The notes beneath the pieces are model-generated. The model was not told the DNA's origin. It did no database searches and was given only the letters and a program-made list of their open reading frames with translations. The position numbers and the translations under genes were made by a program. 64,000 nt of DNA from Synechococcus sp. WH 7805 (lineage in GTDB: Bacteria > Cyanobacteriota > Cyanobacteriia > PCC-6307 > Cyanobiaceae): positions 1,784,681 to 1,848,680 of the forward strand of contig NZ_CH724168.1 in assembly GCF_000153285.1 (NCBI RefSeq), in the 5' to 3' direction. Below are positions 27,559 to 37,238 of this stretch, one piece after another; within the stretch, counting starts at the first letter, position 1; every line of letters begins with the position of its first letter.

Positions 27559-28242
27559 TCAGAATGCGCCTCCCACCGAGAGTGATCGGAGGGAACCGCC
27601 ACGTTCGATCACCGCACCGTTGGCCGTCACGCTGCGCAGGGACCAGCCACTGTTACCGATGCTCTCTCCTGGTGCTGCCGATAGAGACTGGTCACCGAGT
27701 TGAAAAATGGCGGATCCCTGGCCCCCGCCGCTATGGACCACACCCACGAGGAGGGGCTCCGGTGTGGCTGGCGCCAGTGCTGCTGCCTCAGGTGGGGATT
27801 GGGATCGAATAGGAATGGTCACCGGCTCCAGTTGCTGAATGGTTGACGGGGCTTGAATCGGCTCCTGGGCTTCCTGAACCGCGGTGGTTGCATCTGCGGG
27901 CTGGGTCTCCAGCGCGCGCTGGCGCAGCTTTTCAATCAGCGCCAGGTTGCGTTCCTTTTGCAGTGCCTGTTGGGCGTTCCACCACTGGAGACCCAGGGTG
28001 AGGGTGCCCAGCACTCCCATCAGGGTCAGCACCAGCAGGCTGATTGGGACGCGCGAACTTGGCTGTGTGTCCTTGGACTTGGGCGTTTTTGGCGTGGCGC
28101 CAGCTGACGGTGGCGCATTCACTTCACTCACCTGCACCTGAACAGCGTCGAGCGTGCGTTCCCCGCCGCTGAACACCCGATCCATCACCTGCTCAGCACG
28201 CAAGTTCCAGTAGGCCCGGGATGTGGAAAGGCGTGGCGACAC
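27559..28242 (-). CDS. Hypothetical single-span membrane protein with PulC/PilP-like C terminus
   Basis: 227 residues starting at GTG. A cytoplasmic N-terminal part (WNLRAEQVMDRVFSGG) is followed by a transmembrane segment (PISLLVLTLMGVLGTLTLGL, about 67-87), a predicted coiled coil (QQALQKERNLALIEKLRQRA), a Pro/Gln linker, and a C-terminal small strand-rich domain (LVGVVHSGGGQGSAIF, APGESIGNSGWSL, RGGSLRSLSVGG). That last domain resembles the HR-type domain of type II secretion/type IV pilus GspC/PilP proteins. Resemblance by eye only. It follows mnmG by 24 bp. Confidence 0.6.
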   Translation of the reverse strand: MSPRLSTSRAYWNLRAEQVMDRVFSGGERTLDAVQVQVSEVNAPPSAGATPKTPKSKDTQPSSRVPISLLVLTLMGVLGTLTLGLQWWNAQQALQKERNLALIEKLRQRALETQPADATTAVQEAQEPIQAPSTIQQLEPVTIPIRSQSPPEAAALAPATPEPLLVGVVHSGGGQGSAIFQLGDQSLSAAPGESIGNSGWSLRSVTANGAVIERGGSLRSLSVGGAF

Positions 28243-28266
28243 CGCAGGTCTTTAGCTCCCGTAACG

Positions 28267-30246
28267 CTATCGAGCCTGGCCGGTGGGGGCGAGGTCTGGA
28301 GCGTTCGACGGATTACGCCGCTGTTGAAGCTCCAGCCACATCAACAGAGCGGTGAGGTCGGCCTGGCTCACGCCAGGGATCTGGCTGGCTTGCCCCAGGG
28401 TGATCGGGCGAACGGCCGTGAGTTTTTCACGCGCTTCCCGCGACAAGGTGCTGATCTTGGCGTAGTCGATGCTTGCGGGAAGCTTCCGCCGGCTCTGGCG
28501 TTTCACCTGATCGATCTGCTGCTGTTGGCGCTGCAAATAACCGCTGTATTTGATGTCGATTTCCGCGCCTTCTCGAACCGGCAGGGGCAGGTCGGCATCG
28601 GCAAGGCCGTGGTGCACCAGATCGTCCGCATGCATTCCGGGTCGACGCAGTAGGTCGGCCAGAGTGATGGAGCCCTTGATCGAAGCGCCCGTTTGCGCTT
28701 CCACTGCTGGGGCCACTGGATCGCTCACTTTCAGTCGTTGAGTTTCCAGCCGCTGCTTTTCGCTTTCCAGGGCGGTGAGCTTCTGTTCAAACATCTGCCA
28801 GCGCCGGTCATCGATCAGGCCGAGCTCACGACCCAGGGGCGTCAGCCGGCGGTCGGCGTTGTCACCCCGCAACACCAGGCGGTATTCGCTGCGGCTGGTG
28901 AGCACCCTGTAGGGCTCGCGCAGATCCTTGCTCACGAGATCGTCGATCATCGTGCCGATATAGCTGCCTTCCCTGGGAAAGTGCACGGCGCTCTGTCCGC
29001 GGATGCGTCGCGCGGCATTGAGGCCGGCCACCAGCCCCTGGGCCGCGGCTTCCTCATAGCCCGTGGTGCCGTTGAGCTGTCCGGCGCTGAACAGCCCCTC
29101 CACCCGTTTGGTTTCCAATGATGGAAAGAGCTGGGTCGCGGGCAGGTAGTCGTAATCCACGGAATAGGCCGGGCGCAGCATCACGGCTTGTTCCAAGCCC
29201 GGCAGGCTGCGCAGCAGTTGCAGCTGAATCGGTTCGGGCAGCCCCGTGGAGAACCCCTGCACGTAAATCTCTGGGGTGTCGCGTCCTTCTGGTTCCAGAA
29301 AGATCTGGTGGCTGTCTTTGTCCGCGAAGCGAACGATCTTGTCTTCGATGGAGGGGCAGTAACGCGGGCCTTTGCTGTCGATCACGCCGCCATAGATGGC
29401 GGTGAGGTGGAGGTTGTCTTTGATCAGCTGGTGGGTGGCGGCTGTGGTGCGGGTGATGTGGCAGCTCATCTGCTCACCGCTCACCCAGGCGGCGGGATCA
29501 AATGAGAAAAACCGGTCGGCGGCGTCGCTTGGTTGTTCGTCGAGTTGATCGAGGGCAATGCTGCGCCGATCCACCCGGGCTGGTGTGCCTGTTTTGAGCC
29601 GATCGGTGTGGAACCCAAGCTGCTGCAGGGCGTCGGTGAGGCCTTCGGCGGCCTGCTCGCCGGCCCGGCCTGCGGCCATGGATTGATGCCCCACCCAGAT
29701 GCGTCCGCCGAGGAAGGTGCCGGCGGTGAGCACCACGGCTTTGGCTTCGTAGGTGCTGCCGAAATAGGTGCGTACACCGGTGATGCGGGCGGCAGGACCC
29801 TGGCTTGGATCCCAGGATTCACCACCACCGCTGGCATCGCCCTCAATCTCCAGTCCGGTGACCATCGCCTCGCGCAGGGCGAGGTTGGGGGTGTGCTGTA
29901 GCAGCTGCAGCATCTGGCGCGAGTACTGGCGCTTGTCGGTTTGCGCTCGCAGGGCCCAGACGGCGGGGCCGCGGCTGGCGTTGAGGATGCGTTTCTGAAT
30001 CGCCGTGGCGTCGGCGAGTCGGCCGATCACTCCGCCAAGGGCATCCACCTCGTGCACCAGTTGGCTTTTGGCTGGGCCGCCGACGGCGGGGTTGCAGGGC
30101 TGCCAGGCGATGCGATCGAGGTTGAGGGTGAAGAGTGCTGTGTTCAGTCCGAGGCGAGCAGCCGTGATGGCGGCTTCACAGCCGGCATGGCCACCGCCAA
30201 CCACGATCACGTCGAAGGATTCGGTGGGGGCGGCGGAAAAGCTCAT
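28267..30246 (-). CDS. mnmG: tRNA uridine-5-carboxymethylaminomethyl modification enzyme MnmG (GidA)
   Basis: A 659-residue FAD protein that works with MnmE to modify U34 of certain tRNAs. It shows FAD-binding [10 protein letters not shown] (17-26), [31 protein letters not shown] (cut at 17 residues), TGTFLGG, and the C-terminal helical domain with KYSGYL and a closing ISQ-like [11 protein letters not shown]. Length and signatures are standard. It is the head of a minus-strand cluster with the PilP-like and chorismate-lyase genes. Confidence 0.97.
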   Translation of the reverse strand: MSFSAAPTESFDVIVVGGGHAGCEAAITAARLGLNTALFTLNLDRIAWQPCNPAVGGPAKSQLVHEVDALGGVIGRLADATAIQKRILNASRGPAVWALRAQTDKRQYSRQMLQLLQHTPNLALREAMVTGLEIEGDASGGGESWDPSQGPAARITGVRTYFGSTYEAKAVVLTAGTFLGGRIWVGHQSMAAGRAGEQAAEGLTDALQQLGFHTDRLKTGTPARVDRRSIALDQLDEQPSDAADRFFSFDPAAWVSGEQMSCHITRTTAATHQLIKDNLHLTAIYGGVIDSKGPRYCPSIEDKIVRFADKDSHQIFLEPEGRDTPEIYVQGFSTGLPEPIQLQLLRSLPGLEQAVMLRPAYSVDYDYLPATQLFPSLETKRVEGLFSAGQLNGTTGYEEAAAQGLVAGLNAARRIRGQSAVHFPREGSYIGTMIDDLVSKDLREPYRVLTSRSEYRLVLRGDNADRRLTPLGRELGLIDDRRWQMFEQKLTALESEKQRLETQRLKVSDPVAPAVEAQTGASIKGSITLADLLRRPGMHADDLVHHGLADADLPLPVREGAEIDIKYSGYLQRQQQQIDQVKRQSRRKLPASIDYAKISTLSREAREKLTAVRPITLGQASQIPGVSQADLTALLMWLELQQRRNPSNAPDLAPTGQAR

Positions 30247-30453
30247 GTCCTCATTATCAATCGCTGTCCCTGACGCCAGGTTTGAGTGGGTCGCTGCGCA
30301 AGACAGCGGGCGCAGTGGTCAGATTTCGGTTCAAGCCCAACTTGATCAGCTCATTGCTGTTGGATCCAGTGGGCCACTTGTTTTGGAAACGCTTCACCCT
30401 CAGTACACAATGCAGGTGATCTGTCGGTAGGCACTCCTTCTGTTCCAGGTGGT

Positions 30454-30690
30454 TTATTGCAGTGAGGTGTTGTCCGATCGGCCTTTTCGATTGGATCGGC
30501 TGAGTGTTGCGACAAAGGTGCGTTTGCCAAAGCGGCGAACCTTATGTCGCCAAGGTGGTAACCATTTGGTGGTTCTGCGCAAAGCCTTGAGCCAACCTGC
30601 AACATAATTCCGATGGGCTTGTGGGCTTAGAAGCCATCGGGCGATGTAGGACGAGCCAACACCAAGGAGCAGAATTCGACCGATCCACAT
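30454..30690 (-). CDS. Small basic hypothetical protein (78 aa)
   Basis: ATG 30690 lies 12 bp after the dnaB stop. The N terminus MWIGRILLLGVGSSYIARWLL is a likely membrane anchor or signal (shown here to residue 21 in two parts: MWIGRILLLG and VGSSYIARWLL). The remainder is strongly basic (KALRRTTKWLPPWRHKVRRFGKR region). No family is recognised. Position and composition favour a real gene expressed with dnaB. Confidence 0.5.
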   Translation of the reverse strand: MWIGRILLLGVGSSYIARWLLSPQAHRNYVAGWLKALRRTTKWLPPWRHKVRRFGKRTFVATLSRSNRKGRSDNTSLQ

Positions 30691-30702
30691 AATGAGATCG
30701 CT

Positions 30703-32121
30703 TCACGCCGCCAGGTTTCGGAAACGAGTGAACTGGGGCTCGAACAGAAGCTTCACGGTTCCCACCGGGCCGTTGCGGTGCTTGGTCACGATCACTTCGG
30801 TGATGCCGCGGTCGGGGGTCTCCGGGTTGTAGTACTCGTCGCGGTAGATCATCAGCACCAGGTCGGCGTCCTGCTCGATCGAGCCCGATTCGCGCAGATC
30901 GCTCAGCATCGGTCGTTTGTTGGTGCGCGACTCCACGCCACGGCTGAGCTGGGAGAGGGCGATCACTGGCACGTTCAGCTCCCGGGCCATGCCTTTGAGG
31001 GCACGGGTGATGCGGGAAATCTCCTGCACACGGTTGTCGGGGCTGGATCCTTCCATGAGCTGCAGGTAGTCGATCACCACCAGACCCAGTTCCTTGCCCT
31101 GTTCCGCCATCAGGCGCCGGCAGAGGGAGCGCATCTCCAGAACGCCGGAGTTGGGTTTGTCGTCGATGTAGATCGGCAGTTGCCCCAGGGTGTTGATGCC
31201 CTGGCCGAGCAGAGGCCACTCCTCCTGCTGCAACCGGCCAGTGCGTAGCCGGCCGGCTTCGATGCCCACCTCCATCGAGAGAAGCCTGTAAGTGAGTTGT
31301 TCCTTGCTCATCTCCAGGGAGAACACGCACACCGGCAGGTCGTGCAGCTGGGCCACGTTCTTGGCCAGGTTGAGCACGATCGAGGTTTTGCCCATGGCCG
31401 GCCGGCCGGCCACGATGATCAGGTCGCTGCGTTGCAGGCCCTGGGTCATGGCATCCAGGTCGTAGAAATTCACCGGGATGCCCGCCACAGACGTGCCCAG
31501 CGACCGGCTTTCGATCTCGTTGAACGTGCTGGTCAGGATTTCAGCGGTGGGCGTGAGGCCCTTGGAGGGTTTCTCTTGGCTGATCGCAAAAATCTTCTGT
31601 TCGGCTTGATCCAGCACCTGCTCCATCGGCAGGCTTTGGTCAAAGCCCAATTGGATCACCTCGTTGCCGGAGCGGATCAGCTGCCGGCGTAGGAACTTGT
31701 CCATCACCAGGCGGGCCACCTGCTCGATCGAGGCCGTGGAGGCCACCCGTTCCACCAGCTCCACGAGCCTGCTGCTCCCTCCAACCTTCTCCAAGGCACC
31801 TGTATCAGCAAGCCAGGCGGTCATGGCTGTGAGGTCTGTGGGTTTGCCCTGGCTGTGGAGCATCACCGCGGTGCGAAAGATCTCCCGATGCGCACCGAGA
31901 TAAAACGCCTCCGGCTGCAACACATCGGCCACCCTGCCAATGGCATCGGGGTCCAGCAGGATGCCGCCTAGTACAGCTTCCTCTGCCTCAACGTTCTGGG
32001 GCGGCACGGAATCCGGCAGGGCTTCGAAGTTGGGTTCGTCCCGCCGACGTCCCTTGCTGTAGCCGTGGCGATCCCCATCGGCGGACTCGCCGCCGGCATC
32101 CGTCAGGGGAACGCTCACCAT
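30703..32121 (-). CDS. dnaB: Replicative DNA helicase DnaB
   Basis: 472 residues: N-terminal DnaB domain (PPQNVEAEEAVLGGILLDP) and RecA-like domain with Walker A GRPAMGKT (239-246), Walker B LGLVVIDYLQLM and the SRGVESRTNKRPMLSDLRES arginine-finger region (at most 20 residues quoted). The ring helicase unwinds DNA at the replication fork. The coding sequence is continuous through the sites where cyanobacterial DnaB often carries inteins, so none is present. A 25-residue charged N-terminal extension precedes the family start; an internal Met could be used instead. Confidence 0.97.
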   Translation of the reverse strand: MVSVPLTDAGGESADGDRHGYSKGRRRDEPNFEALPDSVPPQNVEAEEAVLGGILLDPDAIGRVADVLQPEAFYLGAHREIFRTAVMLHSQGKPTDLTAMTAWLADTGALEKVGGSSRLVELVERVASTASIEQVARLVMDKFLRRQLIRSGNEVIQLGFDQSLPMEQVLDQAEQKIFAISQEKPSKGLTPTAEILTSTFNEIESRSLGTSVAGIPVNFYDLDAMTQGLQRSDLIIVAGRPAMGKTSIVLNLAKNVAQLHDLPVCVFSLEMSKEQLTYRLLSMEVGIEAGRLRTGRLQQEEWPLLGQGINTLGQLPIYIDDKPNSGVLEMRSLCRRLMAEQGKELGLVVIDYLQLMEGSSPDNRVQEISRITRALKGMARELNVPVIALSQLSRGVESRTNKRPMLSDLRESGSIEQDADLVLMIYRDEYYNPETPDRGITEVIVTKHRNGPVGTVKLLFEPQFTRFRNLAA

Positions 32122-32218
32122 GGGCCTGACCTTTCAACGCCGACGCCCACTCTGGCGTACTTGCGAACACGCAACAGAGTGGGCTGTGACGGCCTTACGC
32201 ATCCAGCCGTGACCTGGG

Positions 32219-32677
32219 TCAGTAGCTGACCACTTCCAGGTTGATCTCAGCGGTGACTTCACTGTGCAGCTTGACGCTGACCTTGTAGTTGCCGGTGCGG
32301 TGGATGTCGGGAACGGTGATGTCGCGTCGATCCACTTCCTTCTTGGTGGCTTCTTCGATCACTTCCGCTACGTCGCCGTTGGTGACGGTGCCGAACAGCA
32401 CGTTGTCATCGCCTGTCTGCTTCTTCACGGTGAAGCGACCGATGGTGTCGAGGGCGGTGCGGAAGGCCAGGGCCTCTTGCTTGAGTGCGGCCTGGCGCTC
32501 AGCCTCCTTGGCCCGACGATGCTCCACCTGCTTCATCACCGCTGGGGTGACTGGGACGGCTTTGCCATAAGGGAGAAGGAAGTTGCGGGCATAACCAGGA
32601 GCAACTTCCACCATGTCGCCATCCCGACCGAGGCTGAGAACGTCCTCATTCAGAACGACTTGTACGCGCTTGGCCAT
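32219..32677 (-). CDS. rplI: 50S ribosomal protein L9
   Basis: 152 residues with the N-terminal RNA-binding domain signature ([22 protein letters not shown], quoted in part: [25 protein letters not shown]), a connecting helix ([20 protein letters not shown]) and a C-terminal domain beginning [15 protein letters not shown]. The standard length and an rplI-dnaB order occur in many bacteria and support both calls. The gap to dnaB is 97 bp. Confidence 0.97.
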   Translation of the reverse strand: MAKRVQVVLNEDVLSLGRDGDMVEVAPGYARNFLLPYGKAVPVTPAVMKQVEHRRAKEAERQAALKQEALAFRTALDTIGRFTVKKQTGDDNVLFGTVTNGDVAEVIEEATKKEVDRRDITVPDIHRTGNYKVSVKLHSEVTAEINLEVVSY

Positions 32678-32718
32678 GGCGATGATTCCGGACGACGTCT
32701 AATGAGCGATCGAGAATT

Positions 32719-33651
<933 letters not shown>

Positions 33652-33686
33652 GGCCTAATCCGGTTAATACTCGAAAGTTTATACCC

Positions 33687-33702
33687 GATACGGATCCGTA
33701 TC
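33687..33702. promoter_or_regulatory. 16-bp perfect palindrome between desaturase and putative regulator
   Basis: GATACGGATCCGTATC spans 33687-33702 and is its own reverse complement. It sits in the 56-bp gap between the divergent starts of desC (33651) and the HTH-like gene (33708), 5 bp from the latter's ATG. A two-fold symmetric site here is well placed to be an operator for autoregulation. A TATAAA-like -10 for the desC direction lies next to it (about 33678-33684). Confidence 0.55.
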
Positions 33703-33707
33703 AAGCA

Positions 33708-34433
33708 ATGAGCAACGTCAGTGATACTGATCCTGTGACCAGGAGTTACCGCGACCAGCTTGAGGAGGGCCGGCGGGCGATGGCCCATCTCCTTCACGTC
33801 TGGCATGAGCGCAATGGTTGGTCGCACAAGGTGTTGCCTGCCTTGGCTGACGCGCTCGATCTGGGGCGTGTGCATAACTCCCAGATCTCCAACCTCCGCA
33901 ACGGCAAGCTGGCATCACCAGGCCCAGAAGTGTTTCTTGCTCTCGGTCAGGCCAATGCTGTCCTGCATGCCGGTCTTGCTCCGATCCAAGAGCACCTCGC
34001 TGAGGTTCATCCCGATCTGCTCAAGGTGCTGACAAACGGAGCCGTGCCGTTGCTCGATTCCCAATCGAATCCCCTCGGTGCCGGTGACCTTTTCGAAATC
34101 TTTGTCGGTTTGGCCTCGCTTCCACCTGGTTTTGATTGGCGAATTGCACCGGAGGAGTCGGCTGTCCTCAGTGCCTCCATCGCTGACAGGCTTTGTCGCG
34201 GGCAGTCCTGGCGTCAGTGCCGTGATGCCGTGATGGAGGCCTATCCGGTCACCAAAAGCCAACGCCGCGAACGTTTCGCAGAAGTGATGGCAGGAATGCG
34301 GGACTACAGCGCTGAGGAACTCGATGGTGAGTTCCTCGATCTCCATGCCACCCATCTCAAGCTTGAGGGCCGGCAGGGGCTCAGCGCTGAAGACTTTCTT
34401 GCTGAGCTTCGCTCGGGCTCTCAACCGGGGTAG
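33708..34433 (+). CDS. Putative DNA-binding protein, possible desaturase regulator
   Basis: 241 residues. The N-terminal part contains LADALDLGRVHNSQISNLR followed by NGKLASPGPEVFLALGQAN, a layout like a Cro/C1-type helix-turn-helix (recognition-helix pattern NSQISNLRNG). The C-terminal two-thirds are helical with no known motif. It is sandwiched between two desaturase genes, divergent from one and converging with the other (13-bp overlap), and its start abuts a 16-bp palindrome. Regulation of desaturases is an inference from position; other roles are possible. Confidence 0.55.
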   Translation: MSNVSDTDPVTRSYRDQLEEGRRAMAHLLHVWHERNGWSHKVLPALADALDLGRVHNSQISNLRNGKLASPGPEVFLALGQANAVLHAGLAPIQEHLAEVHPDLLKVLTNGAVPLLDSQSNPLGAGDLFEIFVGLASLPPGFDWRIAPEESAVLSASIADRLCRGQSWRQCRDAVMEAYPVTKSQRRERFAEVMAGMRDYSAEELDGEFLDLHATHLKLEGRQGLSAEDFLAELRSGSQPG

Positions 34434-35332
34434 CGAGCCTGGCGAACACGGCGGGTCAATCCCAATTTCTGAAGCAATCGGATGTGCATCCAGGTGATGT
34501 CGAGTTCGAACCAGCGCAGACCATGCCTGGCGCTGGCCGGATGGGCGTGATGGTTGTTGTGCCAACCCTCACCGAAGGACAGCAGCGCTACCCACCAGCA
34601 ATTGCGGGATAGGTCCGGGCAATTGAAATTCCGATAGCCGAATGCGTGGGTGGCGGAGTTCACCAACCAGGTGACGTGATACACGACCACGAGTCGTAAA
34701 GGAATGGCCCAGAGCACGAGTCCGAGTCCCCCGCCGTGCACATCAGCCGCATTGCCGTACCAGTACAGAGCAAGACCCAGGGGGATCTGCAGCAACAGGA
34801 ACCAACGATCAAGCCACACATAGAAGGGGCTACTCAGCAAATCTCCTGCAAAGCGCTCCTTATGTTCCAGAGCCGGGATTTCATGAAGCATCCATTCGCT
34901 GTGGCTCCACCAGAGGCCGCGACCGGCGTCGTGGTGATCATTGGGCTGGTCGGAGAAGCGATGGTGATGGCGGTGGAGCGCAATCCATTCGATTGGACCG
35001 CTCTGGCAGGCAAGGGTGCCCATGAGCACCAAGGTTTTCTCAAGCCATGACGGCACCTCGAAGCTGCGGTGCGCCACCAGTCGGTGCAAACCCAGGGTTA
35101 CACCGAGCACCGTCATCCAATACAGAACGGCGAAGGTGGCGATGCCTTGCCAGCTCCAAAACCGGGGCAGCAGGGCCACTGTGGCGAGCACGTGCATCAC
35201 CACCATGAAGCCTGTGGTTCCTCCCTTCAAGCGCCGCTGGCGCTGCGGCAAGGGTGCACGGGGTGCCATGACGGCTGCGCGCATGCGCAGGTCCCGTTGG
35301 CTGCCGCTGTCGACTGGGTTGGTGGTGACCAA
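34421..35332 (-). CDS. desC: Acyl-lipid fatty acid desaturase (DesC-like), second copy
   Basis: 303 residues with His boxes HRLVAH, HRHHH and HNNHH, plus YHVTWLVNSATHAFGYRNF, shared with the first desaturase apart from a few positions. The first 17 codons may be over-called; ATG codons exist at residues 17 and 22. The two enzymes probably differ in chain position or temperature response; marine Synechococcus often carries more than one DesC form. The upstream region to 35446 is clear of other genes and should contain its promoter. Confidence 0.9.
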   Translation of the reverse strand: MVTTNPVDSGSQRDLRMRAAVMAPRAPLPQRQRRLKGGTTGFMVVMHVLATVALLPRFWSWQGIATFAVLYWMTVLGVTLGLHRLVAHRSFEVPSWLEKTLVLMGTLACQSGPIEWIALHRHHHRFSDQPNDHHDAGRGLWWSHSEWMLHEIPALEHKERFAGDLLSSPFYVWLDRWFLLLQIPLGLALYWYGNAADVHGGGLGLVLWAIPLRLVVVYHVTWLVNSATHAFGYRNFNCPDLSRNCWWVALLSFGEGWHNNHHAHPASARHGLRWFELDITWMHIRLLQKLGLTRRVRQARYPG

Positions 35333-35446
35333 GAAAACTCTCCATGATCCGATCCAGCTGCTGTCCGAAGGGATACAGAAGGAGCGAAAACAGACGGTTG
35401 GAGATGTGAATGTAAAAGAACACAGCAGGTTCTTCGCGGGTTACCG

Positions 35447-36772
35447 ATGGCAATGGGTTCAGAACGGTCGGGGACACGTCCCTCCCAAACGCCCTTGGAA
35501 CCCAGCCAGGCTCTGGCTTTGGCGCGAGCAAGGGTTGAAGCCGTTCGCGAGCGCTTGGAACCTGTCGCCCGAATGCGAACAGCCGCTGTCGCTCCTCGGT
35601 TGCGACGGGTTCTGGACGCTTTTGCGGCGGAACGGGTGGGTCCGCAGCACTTCGCCTCGGTGAGCGGTTACGGCCATGGCGATCAGGGGCGGGAGGTGAT
35701 CGACCGGGTGTTCGCCCGGGTGTTGGGCGCAGAAGCCGCAGCGGTGCGACTGCAATTCGTCAGCGGCACCCATGCCATTGCTGCAGCGTTATTCGGAGTG
35801 CTCCGTCCAGGGGATCGCATGGTGTCGATCACCGGACGCCCTTACGACACCCTGGAAGAAGTGATCGGTCTGCGGGGTGAGGGGCAGGGATCCTTGAAGG
35901 ACTTCGGCGTTGCCTACGAGGAGCTTCTCCTGCGTCCGGACGGGTCGGTGGATGAGCAGGGAGTGGAGCAGGTACTTGATCAGCCCTGCCAATTGGTGTT
36001 GATTCAGCGCAGTTGTGGGTACAGCTGGCGCCCTTCTCTCAGCGTGCAGACGATTGGCAGGCTCTGTGAGCGGATCCACCGATTGCAGCCCGACTGCATC
36101 TGCTTTGTCGACAACTGCTATGGCGAGCTTGTGGAAGAGCAGGAACCGCCTGCCGTGGGAGCCGATCTGGTGGCCGGTTCTCTAATCAAGAACCTCGGAG
36201 GCACGATCGCCCCTGCCGGTGGTTATGTCGCCGGCCGCAGTGATCTGGTGGAGCAGGCCTGTTGTCGCCTCACAGCTCCTGGTATCGGCCGGGAAGGCGG
36301 AACGGGCTTCGATCTGCATCGGTTGCTGCTCCAGGGGCTTTTTCTGGCTCCGCAAATGGTTGCGGAATCTCTGATCGGAGCCGATCTGGTGGCTGGAGTG
36401 TTCGCGGATCTTGGCTTTCGCGTGCAGCCAGCGGCCGGGGCGTTGCGCAGTGATCTGATCCAAGCCGTGCAGTTGGGTGATGCTGAGGCGTTGAAGGTGG
36501 TGTGCCGTGCCTTTCAGGCCTGTTCACCGGTGGGCTCCTATCTCGACCCGGTGCCGGCGGCGATGCCCGGGTATGCCAGTGATCTGGTGATGGCAGGAGG
36601 CACGTTCATCGATGGCAGCACCAGTGAATTTTCCGCTGATGCCCCATTGCGGGAACCCTTCAATCTTTACGTGCAGGGCGGGACACATCGCGCCCACGTG
36701 GAGCTCGCTGTGATCGATGCACTGACGGCACTGGCTGCAGCAGGACGGCTGGATCTGGCCCACACTGGGTGA
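35447..36772 (+). CDS. PLP-dependent lyase, methionine gamma-lyase/'aluminium resistance' family
   Basis: 441 residues. The fold-type I PLP motifs are visible: VSGTHAIAAALFGVLRPGD (cofactor ring contacts), FVDNCYGELVE (Asp for the pyridine nitrogen) and the Schiff-base Lys K248 in AGSLIKNLGG. The family (PF06838-like) is annotated as methionine gamma-lyase or aluminium resistance protein, but true substrates are unclear. It ends 21 bp before gcvH and may share its transcript. Confidence 0.85.
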   Translation: MAMGSERSGTRPSQTPLEPSQALALARARVEAVRERLEPVARMRTAAVAPRLRRVLDAFAAERVGPQHFASVSGYGHGDQGREVIDRVFARVLGAEAAAVRLQFVSGTHAIAAALFGVLRPGDRMVSITGRPYDTLEEVIGLRGEGQGSLKDFGVAYEELLLRPDGSVDEQGVEQVLDQPCQLVLIQRSCGYSWRPSLSVQTIGRLCERIHRLQPDCICFVDNCYGELVEEQEPPAVGADLVAGSLIKNLGGTIAPAGGYVAGRSDLVEQACCRLTAPGIGREGGTGFDLHRLLLQGLFLAPQMVAESLIGADLVAGVFADLGFRVQPAAGALRSDLIQAVQLGDAEALKVVCRAFQACSPVGSYLDPVPAAMPGYASDLVMAGGTFIDGSTSEFSADAPLREPFNLYVQGGTHRAHVELAVIDALTALAAAGRLDLAHTG

Positions 36773-36793
36773 ACATTGCCAAATGCCGGCCCG

Positions 36794-37183
36794 ATGGCCT
36801 TCGACTTCCCCGATTCGTACCGTTACGCCGACAGCCACGAATACGCCTGGCAGGACGCCGACGTCGTCCGGATCGGGCTCAGTGCCTATGCCGTTGACCA
36901 GCTCGGGGACATTGTTTTTGTGGATCTGCCGGAGGTCGGGGCTGAACTCAACCGTGGCAGCAGCTTTGGAACCGTGGAGTCGGTCAAGGCCGTTGAGGAG
37001 ATCTATGCACCACTCAATGGGGCTGTGCTGAAGCGGAACGATGCCTTGTTGGCGAATCCGGAAGAACTCCAAAATGACCCTCATGGCGAGGGTTGGCTGC
37101 TGGTCATCCAACCCAGTGACCCGGCCCAGATGGATCAGCTGATGGATGCGGCGACCTATGCGGCCAAAGTGGCAGCAATCTGA
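36794..37183 (+). CDS. gcvH: Glycine cleavage system H protein
   Basis: 129 residues from ATG 36794 (MAFDFPDSYRY). The lipoyl-attachment Lys is K65 in GTVESVKAVEEIYAP. It shuttles the aminomethyl group between the P, T and L proteins; in cyanobacteria this handles glycine from photorespiration. An upstream in-frame start would add only six unlikely residues. gcvP follows after 55 bp on the same strand; no gcvT lies in the window. Confidence 0.96.
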   Translation: MAFDFPDSYRYADSHEYAWQDADVVRIGLSAYAVDQLGDIVFVDLPEVGAELNRGSSFGTVESVKAVEEIYAPLNGAVLKRNDALLANPEELQNDPHGEGWLLVIQPSDPAQMDQLMDAATYAAKVAAI

Positions 37184-37238
37184 CACTCAGGGCACTTGGA
37201 TTGGATGTTTCTTACAGTCGATTCATTGCTGAGGCCCC

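Noticed and set aside
30703..32121. Intein in dnaB
   Set aside because: The helicase core is continuous through Walker A and downstream motifs.
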